The position numbers were made by a program, and so were the translations under genes. The notes under the pieces are model-generated. The model was not told the origin of the DNA. It saw only the letters and a program-made list of their open reading frames with translations, and did not search any database. A DNA stretch of 64,000 nt from Aldrovandia affinis. Taxonomy: Eukaryota; Chordata; Actinopteri; Notacanthiformes; Halosauridae. Shown here piece by piece: positions 11,206-22,603 of the stretch (its first letter is position 1; the number at the start of each line of letters is the position of its first letter). The DNA lies in NCBI GenBank assembly GCA_029706075.1, contig JAINUG010000261.1:1-64000 (forward strand), read 5' to 3'.

Positions 11206-11642
11206 GAGTCTCTTTCTTTCTACTATTATCTGCACCGGCAACAATTCTAATATTTCTACAAGTTCTTGAAGGCAGTGGATGTCAGCCTGAGGGATCTTGG
11301 CTGGTGCATTTATGAGCCTTATTTTGTCTTGGTCTGCCCACAAGTTGGACCAATCAGATAAGAGTTCCAATATACAGCAGTTCTCTCCATTATTTTTGCA
11401 ATGTTCAACACATCTTTCACAACAATTTGAAAGACATGAGCAAAGCAGGCTTCCCAGTTGTGGAGTAACTCGTAGGATTCCACAACATTACTCTCCACAT
11501 CAGTCCGCCCATCCTCACGTCCAGTGTTGTCACATGTTATATACACTTCCTCAAGCCCGGGTAGGTCAAATGCTCTTCTCATATTACTAGTATTGTCAGT
11601 AATGATATTGCTGATTTTGCCATGGAATTCAAAGTGATTCAT
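11155..11642 (-). pseudogene. hAT transposase fragment (ZBED-type), copy 1
   Basis: The minus-strand frame from 11642 reads GKISNIITDNTSNMRRAF and then CFAHVFQIVVKDVLNIAK, the catalytic-core landmarks (IITDNxxNM and C-x2-H-x-L/F-Q-L) of hAT transposases of the ZBED4/6 group. A second frame (11370-11155) continues with CLQELVEILELLP, so at least one frameshift is present. It spans only part of the core. Copies in 37176-37574, 39048-39482 and 40923-41320 are better preserved across this stretch but lack about 150 bp at their 5' side. Confidence 0.7.
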
Positions 11643-13374
11643 TGTTTCTTCAAGTGCAGTGTTAATGTTATCCCCTGATGGCCTTTACATTTCTTGCAGG
11701 ACATTGTATGGCCTCTAGTTGTGAAAGAAATGGCTGGTAATGCCAAATAAATATTTAATCTGGCACGATGAACAAAGATCCACATACATCCATGTATTAC
11801 TGTGCATTGTATAGAAACCTACTGTTGACATCATTTTATGGGCTAGAACATGATAGCTTGGATCCACTGCCTCCATAAATCATGTGGATGCTGGGAAAGT
11901 TAACATGGGAAAGGGGAGTGATGTCTGCAATGTGTTCATTTTTGCCCTTATCTTTTTTTAATAATAAAAAGTTTATTTTCATTAAACTTGGTTTCTGCAT
12001 TGGGTCTTGCGGTTATGATGTTCGAGCACCACTAGGGGGCCGCAATTGGCTGTCCGCCACAGGGTGGGGGGAGGGAAGCTGTCATGAGTTCACTGCGTAT
12101 AGGAGTACTGGCTCTGGAGTACCGTAGTTAGTCGACAGCTTGGCAAGTGCTGGCTCGGAGGAGACGATACTTTGCCTTTGTCACTGCCGGTCTCAGGCAG
12201 GGCTGTGGCTCAGTTGGAACTCACAACGCTTAGGTTGGGGTTAAATCCTACTGGGGTTGAAAAATGTGGCATTCACTAAATTGGGAGCTAAAATATGGGA
12301 TAAAATCAGAAACAAATTCGAGGGGGATTGAAAAGAATAGAAAACAACAAAATGTTTTCTGCATCTTAGTTTGTACTACCACATGTGACACACCAAACCA
12401 CACTTTAGGTCATACCAAAATGTGTAGAATTCACTAAATTTGACTCCAGTGTCTTGAAAATATACTCTTAAGGGTGTCATTTATGAAATGCGAACATGCT
12501 GGTGATCAGCAATTAAACGCTGTATTTCTCATTAGCTGCATACTGCACACTTCGCACATTATTCTGGAATGGTGCCATGCCTCTTATTGTGAGAATTACA
12601 CCGTTATACCACATATCGCCGGCTCATTAGCATTTCATTAATTGCACCCCAAGTTTGTATTTAGTAAATGTATTTCAGGTTTACACTATGTTACGTTTTG
12701 GACTTTTTAAAAAGTAGTTACTTTCTGTAATCTATCTTCAGATAGTTTGAAAAAGTAGTTACTTTCTGAGATTCAAATATTCTTATTCAAATATTTGTAA
12801 TTATACACAAATGGTATTTGATTAGTTTTCAAATAATAGTTACTTTTCACAAAGCATATTTGAAAATATATTTATCCCAGGGCTGGTACGTGTATGTACT
12901 TGTAGTAATGTCAAATAAAGAACGGTAGGAGACTGTGTACGCATAGTCTTCTCTCTCGAATGTACAATCTCACCAGATATACAACTTTCTGTACAGCTTC
13001 ATCTAGTGGGTGTACAGGGCATAACGCAGTTCAGCTGGTAGATGATAGAATTGAAAATAAGCGGTCAGCTGGCTGTGTGCTTTTCATTCACTTGCTAGTG
13101 AGTGTGCTCTGGAATTGACAGAAGGCATTGCAGTGATGGGATGGCCAACATCTACAATTTGTCCAAATCTAAATTGGGATGAAAAAGGAGAAAAATACTG
13201 TGGTCTCCAAGTTGTCAAAATATATTGAAACTCTTTTTGCTTTGCTAAACATATTGTAGTGAATTGGGATGGTTATAGTGTGTGGGAAGGGAAGAGGTAG
13301 TGTGTGTGGGTGCACATAGGCAAGTAAATGTTTGGTGCAGTTCACAGATATGCATTGAAACACATTTTCTTGAT

Positions 13375-13380
13375 TTTATT
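13375..13380 (-). promoter_or_regulatory. Candidate polyadenylation signal of the NXPE gene
   Basis: AATAAA on the minus strand about 50 bp downstream of the NXPE stop codon (13430-13432). The distance is short but plausible; no transcript evidence is available here. Confidence 0.4.
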
Positions 13381-13429
13381 TGAAAATGCTCGAAATGCTA
13401 CTGCAGCATAATAATTTTTCAGAGAGCAT

Positions 13430-13971
13430 CTAAGGATAATGACAGATAAATGAGAGGGCCACTGCTAACTCATTAGAAAGGATGATGTTGTTAGGGTGGA
13501 TAGCAAAGCTGTTGGCAGCTACAGTCATGTCCCAGGCATCTACCAGTACCACGTTCAGGCCCTCAAACACTTTCCTCACAGCCAGGTTATTCATGTAGCC
13601 ATACCAGTCACTGAAATGTGACATCATTGAGGTCAGTTCCCTGGTGTTCTCCAGTTTGATAACGACCTGGGCCTGGGGGCTGCGGGCGTGCAGCCGGAGG
13701 ATCGCCCGGCGCATACTAAGTAGCCTACGGATGAAGACCTCCGGTGGGTAGGGCCGGAAGTGCTGTCCGACTCCAATGACCACGACCGCATCCGTCCTTC
13801 CTCCAACCGCTATGCTGTCTAATTCTTCAGCAATGGAGAGTATTTTAATGTTGGTCACAAGAGAACTAATCCAGGGGTGAGCATGCTTTTTCCACCAGAT
13901 AGTGATGTTGCTATGAGCATCAACAACCAACTTTGAGTTAGCAGGAACAGCTTGTTGTATGAATTTCAGAC
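13430..13971 (-). CDS. NXPE gene, last coding exon (PC-esterase-like domain)
   Basis: Acceptor TTTCCTCAG at 13972 and stop at 13430-13432; about 180 codons. It contains VVIGVGQHFRPYPPEVFIRR, VVIKLENTRE and VLVDAWDMTVAANSFAIHP, the conserved blocks of the NXPE C-terminal domain, with the D-x2-H-like end (DAW...H). Upstream in-frame codons (to 14053) are intron read-through. The segmental copy at 51183-51206 preserves the last codons with a 3-nt, frame-keeping difference. Confidence 0.88.
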
Positions 13972-13972
13972 C

Positions 13973-14302
13973 TGAGGAAATATGAATGAATAAATGGGAC
14001 AAATGTGAGATAACTATAAGTGAAGTGGCACTATGAGTATTTCTCAGGGTCATTACGAGTCCCGAGCTATATTACATCTACGTAACTGTCTCTTGGGAAT
14101 TTAAACTTCAAGTTTTGAACACAATTTAACCTAAATTGCTGAGCAAAAGACCTGCTGATTTCAACCCTCCCTCCCACAGCAATGTTCTTGCCAATTGTGC
14201 ATCACATGGAACACCAGACCAATCACCAGGATATTCCAGCCCTCAGTAAGTGTGAACCCAAACTGTTTATTTCTTTCTCTTTGAATTGCCTAGTGTTGTT
14301 AC
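13973..14302 (-). other. NXPE intron between the last two exons
   Basis: Bounded by GTAACA and TTTCCTCAG, about 330 bp. No repeats or other genes were seen. Confidence 0.75.
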
Positions 14303-14460
14303 CTTTCAGTAGCTTTTCCAAATAGTCTATCCACTGACGCATAGTGGAGTCACCAAACAGGTAGACAGTCTTTCCCTTTAGACATCTGGTGATGGCATCT
14401 TCACTGACGAAGGGGCGTGTCTGACAGTAGGAGGAAGACCAGCTGTTTGAATAGAAATAG
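14303..14460 (-). CDS. NXPE gene, 3' part of the interrupted exon (GDS motif)
   Basis: Continues from the insertion with FYSNSWSSSYCQTRPF, then CLKGKTVYLFGDSTMRQWID and YLEKLLK, and ends at a GTAACA donor (edge 14303). FGDS is the nucleophile-type motif of the GDSL/PC-esterase fold. It joins in frame (phase 1) to the exon at 13971. Its first five bases (AATAG on the plus strand, 14456-14460) are the target duplication also found at 22536-22540. Confidence 0.85.
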
Positions 14461-15186
14461 CTGTAGCATTCCCAGCTAGAATGATGGTCACTCTCAAGAA
14501 CTGATGGTTTATGCCGTTTTTATTTATGCATTTTCTTCAAACACACCGTGCATTTCCTTCACAAACGCACCGTGCATTTCCTTCACAAACGCAACGTGGG
14601 TTTCGTCATAAACACACCGTAAGAGCTAAACAAAGCAAAATAAAAAATACGTTGTCTCATTTTGCACAGCACAGCTTATAAACAATATATACATATTAAA
14701 ATCTCTGTGTAGACAACTCACTAATGAAGCATAATATAACTCAAAATTAGCTAATACAAACGAGAGAGCTAGTTAGGTTACAGATAGCATTACGCTGCTA
14801 ATGTCCGGAGGCTAGTTAACCAATTAGCTTAAAACAAACATTCTTTGGTACACATTCAACCGAATTACAAACAATTATCAAAGTAGACCATAAGAACAAA
14901 TACCTTGTCCGACGTCCAGCTAGGTGCTAGGATGAGTTTAAAGTATCTTAGAAAACAAAATTTCCCTTTCCTTTTCTCAATCAATTAGTTTTATGTCTTT
15001 CACCGTTAACAATTTTTCCCTTCTCCCCGCAGGCTTCCCAACATGCCTTGCGCAATACAGATTTTAACCATTGAAGGCTGTCGAAATAAAAGTCACGGCA
15101 GAAACCGTATTTTAAAACCCAAATACAAAGATCAAAAATACAAATTATACATCTGACGTACTTTCTTTAAAGGGGGGTCATTTACA
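14461..15186 (-). repeat. BEL/Pao 3' LTR (fuller version)
   Basis: 14461-15048 is shared with the other LTR. On the minus strand the polypurine-like GGTGGGAG is followed by TGTAAATGACCCCCC, and the LTR ends GCTACA next to the target duplication. With TG...CA ends the complete LTR would be about 725 bp, so 15049-15186 would be the start of U3. That 138-bp part is missing from the 5' LTR. A ZNF143/Staf-like motif (TCCCAACATGCCTTGCGCA, about 15036-15054) spans the point where the two LTRs stop matching. Confidence 0.7.
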
Positions 15187-15369
15187 CTCCCACCAAATCA
15201 TGAGTGCTTATAAACAATGTATGGCAAACATGGCACGAATGATTTCTAAACCTGAGATGACCAATGGCCATAAATAGAGTATCAGAAGAGTATGAATCAT
15301 AACACCTCATGAACAGTATCAGAAAACATTTTACAGGTAGGATGCAAAGTGTGTGTGGGTAAGAACATC

Positions 15370-16070
15370 TTAATCAGTCTCTAGCAACAAGACCAGCTTC
15401 TGAACTGGGCGTTCTAACACTGATGGCTTGATGAGACGCTCGCCTTTCTTGCCTAGCTTCCTATCACCGAGACATAATTTGACTCTCCTAACCAGTCCAT
15501 CTTTATCAACAGTGGTCTCTGAGACTCTACCCAATCGCCATTCGTTCCTAGGCAGATCATCATCTCTCATCATCACTATGTCGCCGACTTGCAAGTTTCT
15601 CCTTGGGATGTGCCAGCGTTGCCTGATGGCTAGGTACTCCTTCCGCCAGCGGCTCCAAAACTGCTCTGCCAGATATTGGACATGCCGCCACCTTTTCTTA
15701 GCGTACATGTCTTCCTAATGAACTTGCCTGGTGGAGGTAGAGCTGTAGTGGATTTCATCGTAAGCAGATGATTAGGGGTGAGTGGCTCAAGACTGTTGGG
15801 ATCATTGAGATTGTCAACAGTGAGCGGGCGACTGTTTACTATTGCCATTGCTTCGTAGAAGAAGGCTCGTAGAGAAGCATCGTCTAGCCTACTAGAAGAG
15901 AGCGACAGTGTGGAGCTAAGGATACCCCTCACAGTCCTGATCTGCCGCTCCCATACGCCACCAACGTGACTTGAATAGGGGGCATTCATATTGAAGTCGC
16001 ACTGTTTCTCAGCAAGAAAGGCAACTAATCTGTCCATGTCGGCTTCCTTGAGAGCTTCCTTCAGTTCGTT
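15370..16070 (-). CDS. BEL/Pao integrase C-terminal part
   Basis: Frame 16037-15710 contains [17 protein letters not shown], which provides the Glu of the D,D,E triad, followed by [14 protein letters not shown] and LTPNHLL, typical of BEL integrases. A third frame change near 15712 leads to 15708-15370 ([20 protein letters not shown] and [13 protein letters not shown]), the BEL-type C-terminal domain, with the stop at 15370. The protein would be complete apart from the frame changes. Confidence 0.85.
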
Positions 16071-18371
16071 TTGGCTCCCACAAAGTTGCTTCCTTGGTCA
16101 GATTTAATCTGACGAACTGCACCACGTATAGCAATGAAGCAGCGGAGACCATTTATAAAGGCGTCTGTTGACATGTCATCCAACATTTCAACATGAATGG
16201 CCCGAGAGCAGAAGCAGGTGAAGAGAAGACCATATCGTTTGTGCACCTTCCGTCCTTGTTTAGTGAGAAATGGACCAAAACAGTCCATACCGCAGTATGT
16301 AAATGGTGGTGATGGATCCACCCGCTCTGGAGGGAGGTCAGCCATCCTTTGCTCTTCTGTGGGCCTCCTGAGCTTTCTGCAAGTCACACACTGGCGAATA
16401 TGAGAAGCTACGGCCCGACCAATCCCTGGAATCCAGTAGCCATTCGACCTGATCTCGTTTATGGTGAGGCCTTTGCCTTGATGTTTGACCTTTTCATGGT
16501 AGTGAGCGATTATCATTTTCGTGAGGCGGTGTTCCTTGGGAATGATTGCAGGGTGTTTGACTGCGTTAGGAAGATTTGAGTCACAGAGTCTTCCTCCCAC
16601 CTTGAGCACACCATCTTCGTCCAGGAAGGCATTGAGGCGGTATAACTCATTACGAAGTGGCAGCTGAGTTCCTTTCCTTAGTAGCTTTAGATCTTCTTGA
16701 TACACCTGCCCTTGCACATCTTTGATTATGACACGCTCTGCGTTCTCCCGTTCGATTACCGTGGAGAGACCATTTGATCTGTCCTTGCTGATTCGTCGAA
16801 GAATACGCGCGACAGCTTGAGTAGCCCGGGACCAAGACGAGAGGTTAGACAGGCGTTCTGCAAGATGAACTTGCTCTGTAGTTCTCATGTTTAGTGTCTG
16901 AGCCCTAACTTCTGGGTCTCCTATTGGCAGCTCTGGGACCACGTCTTCTGGTAGGAATAGTTCCCTTTTCCATAAAAACTTGGGTCCTGTGAACCAATCA
17001 GATGACAGTAGTTCGTTGACAGTTAGGCCTCTGGAAGCGTGATCTGCAGGGTTTTCGTCAGTCGGGACGTATCTCCACTGCTGAGGAATTGTGTTGAGAT
17101 GTATCTTCTGTACCCGGTTGGCAACGAATGTGTGAAATCGTCGTGCCTCGTTGTTAATGTACCCTAAAATTACTTTGGAGTCAGTCCAGAAGAACTCTTC
17201 CAAGTCAGCACATCCAAGCTCCTCTTTGAGCACATTGCTTGTTTTTACTGAGACAGCTGCAGCTGTTAGTTCTAATCTGGGAATGGTTGTGACCTTTGTG
17301 GGAGAGACACGTGATTTTGCCATGACTAGGGTACAGTGAATGTCTCCATCTTCATTTTTGAGTCTCAGATATGAACACTGTCCATAGCCACCCATGCTTG
17401 CATCAGAGAAATGATGAAGCTCTCGTTTAATAACCTTTCCGAAGTCAGCAGGGGCATAACTACGGGGTATATTTACCTTCTCCATGTTGGCAAGATCCCT
17501 TTTCCAACATTCCCACCTTGGTTGAAGTTCATCAGTCAGAGGGTCATCCCAACCGGTGCCCTGCCTGCACATTTCTTGCAGTACTCTTTTTCCGTTGAGT
17601 AGGAATGGAGCTACAAACCCTAAGGGGTCATACAAGGAGGCAACTGTGGATAGTATACCACGGCGTGTTGCAGGTTGGTCCTTGAGATTGACGTTGAACT
17701 CAAAGCAGTCAGACTCTATGTGCCATTGGATCCCTAGTGCTCTTTCTGATGGCAGATCATCAAAGGCAAGGTTAAGATCCTTGATGTCGGACGCACGTTC
17801 AGATGACGGTATGCTTTCTAAGACAGCTCTGTCATTGGACACAAACTTGTGTAGTCGAAGACCACCCATAGCACAAAGTTCTCGAGCTTCTTGTGCGAGC
17901 TGAATGGCTTGTTCCGTACCGTCTATGCTCGTAACCCCGTCATCGACGTAAAAGTCTCTCATAATGAACTGTGAACCTAGAGGGTATAGGTCTCTGTTCT
18001 CCTTGGCTAGATGTTTCAGCCCGTAGTTTGCACAACCAGGAGAGGAGCCTGCGCCGAAGAGATGCACTTTCATGCGGAACTCTTGAGGCTGTGCACTAAG
18101 GTCTCCTTTCTTCCACCAAAGGAAGCGCAGATAGTCTTGGTCCGTTTCACACACATGGAATTGATGAAACATCTTCTCAATATCGCACATTAATGCAGTA
18201 GTGTGTTGACGAAAACGGATGAGAACGCCGTTCAGATTGTTCGTCAGATCAGGCCCGGTGAGCAGATGGTCGTTCAAACTGGTTCCCTTGTACTTGGCAG
18301 AACAATCAAATACCACACGCAGTTTATCTGGCTTTTTAGCATGGTAGACGCCGTGATGAGGGATGTACCAT
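16061..18371 (-). CDS. pol: BEL/Pao reverse transcriptase, RNase H and integrase N-terminus
   Basis: An open frame of about 750 codons. Reverse transcriptase shows VVFDCSAK, a D-containing [10 protein letters not shown] block and the YVDD catalytic box (FYVDDG). RNase H follows with [16 protein letters not shown] and WTDSKVIL. The integrase zinc-binding region has two His (about KVKHQGK) and CVTC, and the core begins with GMDCFGPF and SDQGSNF (the two Asp of D,D,E). Two frame changes bound it, near 18371 and 16069, each on a run of four T (A on the coding strand). The element copies RNA to DNA and integrates it. Confidence 0.88.
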
Positions 18372-21257
18372 TTTCGCCTTCCCTTCCATCATCTTGAACT
18401 TCTTCTGCATCACCCTTTTCAATGATCTCATCCATGAACTTGATATAATGCTCCTTATACCGTTCATCCTTTGACAGCTTCCTCTTGAGATGGCTGAGCC
18501 GGACAATAGCGAGTTGTTTGTTGTCCGGTAGATTGGGTCTCTCCTTAAACGGTAAGGGCATTTCATAGTGGCCATGACTATTTTTCTTTATACCGTCTTT
18601 CAGTTTGTTCAGGAAAAGGATGTCATCCTGAGACACTGTCTTTCCATCTGCACAGGCATCATTGAAGTCGGACTCCAGAATGCGTATAGCATCCGCAGGG
18701 GTTACCGGGGGGAGCTCTTTAACAGCAACCCGGTGACACAGACCTGGGACGCTTGGTGAGTCAAGGCATGGTGGTAAGCGCCCCACAATGCTCCATCCTA
18801 AGTCAGTTTGAACCGCGTAGGGTTCATCATCTCCTCCCGATATTACTTGTCTTGGTGCCATTGCCCTTGAACAGTTGTAGCCTATCAGAAGACCAACTTC
18901 ACAATCCTTCAGTGGTGGAATCTCATCTACTACTGTGGAGAGATGATTCCATTGCTTAGCCGTTTCACAGGTCGGAATGTGGGTGCGGTTTACTGGTATG
19001 CAATCCTTGGTATAAGCAGGAGGGAGGTCGATGTGGATGGAGGAGCTGTAACCTCTCACACGAAGCCCTGAGACTCTTTCACTCTTCACAATTGTGTCAC
19101 ATCCAATCATAGTGGTTAATCTCAGTTTCACTGGATGCGTGTCTACTTGCAGAGTTTTGCTCACCTCCTGGTCAATGAATGTGGTATCACTTTGGGTGTC
19201 GAGTAGGGCATAGACTAGTTTTTCTGTCCCTAAGTCGTTCTTCGAGGACACCCACACTGGTACGATCATCGAAGTGTTGGTAGATTGTCCTTCTCCAGCT
19301 ACACTGAGGGACATTGCAGTCGCTGGCGCTGCCTCTTCCACCTTACCTTGAGAAGGAGTTGCCAGAGGTGTAGGTTTCTCTTTCCTTACATAATTGTCAT
19401 CATGGAGACAAGTGGGATGTTTTCCCTTGCAGGTGTTGCAGGAATGGCGATGGCGACAGTCTTTGGCGTTATGACCGGGCTTTGTGCATCCAAAGCAGAG
19501 CTTGTTTTCTTTCACATATTTCCGTCGCTCCTCCAGAGACTTGGCCATGAATTTGGAACAACCATGTAGCCGATGCTGATTGTCTTGACAGAAGATACAC
19601 GGAGGCCTTGCACTTCCCTTGACTGACCTTTCATTGTCACTGTCTGTTGCTGTTTGAGTACTGAGAACACTTGCCTTGTTCCTCTTGGTGTCCCTGAGAT
19701 TTCGTTTCTCAGTGCTGGATTCTGATGGACGGAGAGCATGGAAGGAAGTTATTGGATTGCAGGCAATCTCTGCTTCCATTGACATAAAGGCAGCAAAGTC
19801 TCGGAAGCTGGGGAACTCTTGGCTCTCATTCAAGGTTAGTGTCACTTTTCTGTTCCAGCGAGAAACTGCCCAGTCAGGCAATTTTTGAACTAGCTTCTGG
19901 TTCTCTTCACAGTCATTTAATATTTGGAGACCCTTAACATGAGGCATAGCATCTTGGCAGGCATTCAAGAAATCTGAAAAGTCTCTGAGTCCTACAGCAT
20001 CCTTTGGTTGAACCTTTTGCCAACTTGCAAGCCTGTCTCTAAATGCTCTCTGTATGACGAATGGCTGGCCATATCGATGGTTCAGTTTGTTCCAAGCGTC
20101 TTTGTAGGCCTCTTCGTCATTCCTGAAGAAAGTTCCATCCAGGGTCTTACGAGCTGGGCCACCTACATACTTCTTCAGATAATAAAGCTTATCAGCTGAA
20201 GAGATGCCTTTTCTGTCAATAAGTGACATAAATGAGGCTTTCCATTCGATGTATTGGATAGGATCACCATTGAACACAGATGGCTCTGGCACTGGAAGTC
20301 TATTAAGGGCTATACTATCTTGGAAGGCCTGGGCTAGGGAAGACACATCTACCTGAGGTGAAGATGCTAAGACATTGGAGGGTCGTTGGATTGTAGCTGG
20401 AAATGTATAATGCAGATCTTCACCGCTGACGTTGGAGGGATGGACACTAGCTTCCTGTTTGTAGACCTCCAACCTGGCCCGAGCTGCCCTTACCTCTTTC
20501 TCTGCCTGTAGTCGTTCCAACTCACGTTTCTGTGCTTCAAGATCCTTCTCTTGCTGCTGTTCTAAGTGTTGTATCCTTTCCTTTTGCTTCTCTTCCTCCA
20601 GCAACACTTCATATTCCACTTCCTTTGCTGCCAGATCTGCTGCTGCGTCCGCACGTTTGGCCGCTATACATGGGGCCGAGGAGTGATGGCTGGAGTGAGC
20701 AACAGACTTGTGGCTCACTCTTGAGACAGTAGATCCATAAATGGAGCGAGCGTAGCTGCCGTCCAGTAACTCTCGAAGGCGACGTTTTACCTGTTCTGCA
20801 TCAAACTCTCCATCAATGAATGACAACCTTTCGTGGACAATTTTGATAATATCTGCCGTAACTGCCTCACATGCATCGACACAACGCCTTAACCCGGTTG
20901 ACGGTGTGGTGTGATCTCGGATTTCAAGATAGATGCTGGTTACATCCTCTTTCCCTTTCTCCAGTGTGTCAATCAGAGATACTAGCTGGCTGTCTGTAAT
21001 GTCTGACTTTAGCTGCTCTCTTGCTTTGCAGACTTGAATCTTCCATTGTTCATACATGGAGATAAGCTTTCTTTCCCTTTTCTGTGCCTCTTCTCTTTGT
21101 AATTCAAGCATTTTGTATGTCGGATTCTTTGGCCGCACAGAGCGCCGACTGCCTTGAGGTTCCTTGCTAACTTCCTGAAGTTGACATTGAGGCTGTTCAG
21201 AGCTCGCTCTTTAATTTGAATTTCTTTCTCTATACGATGTATCTCTGTTGTCTCCAT
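18371..21257 (-). CDS. gag-pro: BEL/Pao gag and aspartic protease
   Basis: First usable ATG at 21257 ([13 protein letters not shown]). The frame changes near 21165 and the main frame then runs to about 18371. An N-terminal coiled coil and a second glutamate/arginine-rich coiled coil (about residues 170-230 of the main frame) precede a capsid-like region ([15 protein letters not shown]). A CCHC knuckle ([14 protein letters not shown]) follows, then a further Cys-rich motif and an aspartic protease with [11 protein letters not shown]. The protease motif is DTQS rather than the usual DTGS/DSGS. This is the structural half of the BEL polyprotein, forming particles and processing the product. Confidence 0.85.
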
Positions 21258-21948
21258 TTCATATTGGAGAATACCCTTAAGCTCTTGAATTTCGAGCTGA
21301 AAGCTATTAATTTGCTTCTCTAACTCTCCTAATTCTAAAGGGAGGTAACTGACTCTATCATTTTTAAATCTGATTTACAATAACATTGGAAGAAATATAC
21401 ATTGACACATATGACAGCTTAACAGCAAAATATCTACAAAAGTGGTGTATCAAACCTTCAGTATAAATCAAACCCTTCAAAGGAGTATATATTCAAACCA
21501 TATTTTAACTCAAACAGATAACAATACACAGCAGCCCTTAATACCCTTGAAATGCACAAAAGAACAATGGAAAGTTATCGTTGTTATGTTCTTAAACCGT
21601 AGGTGTAGGCGTGAGCATTAATGTTCGCTGATGAAAAGGAATTTCTTCCGTGGCAGTCTTAATTGATCAGTTCCCAACTTTGGGATAATACTCACAGTTC
21701 CACTGCATGTGATTGTCTAGTTATGACTGTATCTGACCATCACACGGAATCCCTTAGCCCACTGCCCGTGGAGATGCCCGTTGAAGTCCTTGTCTCGACG
21801 ATCCAAGGTGAGGCGCAACACTGCTCGATAAAGGGTCCGATGTCGGCAGCAACACCGGACGTAGTAGCAATGTGGCACCGTGATCTTTCGTCGAGGACGC
21901 CGTTAAATGACGCAGCAGGGCGGCAGGATTGATGAGGTCAAGCTCTTA
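21258..21948 (-). other. BEL/Pao 5' untranslated leader
   Basis: About 690 bp between the 5' LTR and the first gag ATG. No ORF of significance is seen on the coding strand, and no tRNA primer-binding match was identified. Confidence 0.6.
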
Positions 21949-22535
21949 CTGTAGCATTCCCAGCTAGAATGATGGTCACTCTCAAGAACTGATGGTTTAT
22001 GCCGTTTTTATTTATGCATTTTCTTCAAACACACCGTGCATTTCCTTCACAAACGCACCGTGCATTTCCTTCACAAACGCAACGTGGGTTTCGTCATAAA
22101 CACACCGTAAGAGCTAAACAAAGCAAAAAAAAAAATACGTTGTCTCATTTTGCACAGCACAGCTTATAAACAATATATACATATTAAAATCTCTGTGTAG
22201 ACAACTCACTAATGAAGCATAATATAACTCAAAATTAGCTAATACAAACGAGAGAGCTAGTTAGGTTACAGATAGCATTACGCTGCTAATGTCCGAGGCT
22301 AGTTAACCAATTAGCTTAAAACAAACATTCTTTGGTACACATTCAACCGAATTACAAACAATTATCAAAGTAGACCATAAGAAGAAATACCTTGTCCGAC
22401 GTCCAGCTAGGTGCTAGGATGAGTTTAAAGTAGCTTAGAAAACAAAATTTCCCTTTCCTTTTCTCAATCAATTAGTTTTATGTCTTTCACCGTTAACAAT
22501 TTTTCCCTTCTCCCCGCAGGCTTCCCAACATGCCT
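21949..22535 (-). repeat. BEL/Pao 5' LTR (apparently truncated in U3)
   Basis: 587 bp, nearly identical to 14461-15048. It starts (minus strand) at AGGCATGTTGGGAAG directly after the target duplication and lacks the 138 bp that precede the same point in the 3' LTR. The inverted array of CACCGTGCATTTCCTTC repeats (22035-22080) is shared by both. Confidence 0.75.
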
Positions 22536-22601
22536 AATAGCCTCCGGGAAAAGGGGAATTCATTCCTGCCACACACTTTTCAGTTGGTTTGTGTACTCCA
22601 G
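22536..22601 (-). CDS. NXPE gene, 5' part of the interrupted exon
   Basis: Acceptor TCTTTCAG, then an open stretch ending KCVAGMNSPFPGGY, where the retrotransposon begins. The motif KC-x2-GM-x2-P-P-GG/SG is the conserved entry to the NXPE PC-esterase-like domain. Reading resumes in frame at 14460, on the far side of the insertion. The TAT codon of GGY lies in the duplicated target site. Confidence 0.8.
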
Positions 22602-22603
22602 CT

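Larger units (their letters stand above)
1..13475. repeat. Segmental duplication, copy 1
   Basis: Long stretches are near-identical, in the same order and orientation, to 26173-51206. Base 1 matches base 26173, so the duplication runs off the window's left edge. Colinear blocks by eye: 1-1502 with 26173-27795; 1502-1738 with 29531-29767; 1739-2067 with the Tc1 3' end onwards to 31920; 4582-7980 with 31919-35284; 11540-12150 with 35285-35931; 12150-12590 with 41770-42180; 12590-13019 with 48117-48545; 13019-13475 with 50755-51206. Blocks present only here are 2068-4581 (pogo-like element) and 7980-11540. The right end enters the last NXPE exon. Confidence 0.9.
14461..22535 (-). mobile_element. 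BEL/Pao LTR retrotransposon inserted in the NXPE exon
   Basis: 8075 bp between AATAG target duplications (14456-14460 and 22536-22540), which lie in the NXPE coding frame on both sides. Two LTR copies share 587 bp with only about four differences seen by eye, implying a recent insertion. Internal order on the minus strand is gag, protease, reverse transcriptase, RNase H, integrase, characteristic of BEL/Pao (one gag-pol polyprotein, integrase last). A purine-rich tract (GGTGGGAG, minus strand, 15187-15194) sits where the polypurine tract should be. No primer-binding site was recognised next to 21948. Confidence 0.92.
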
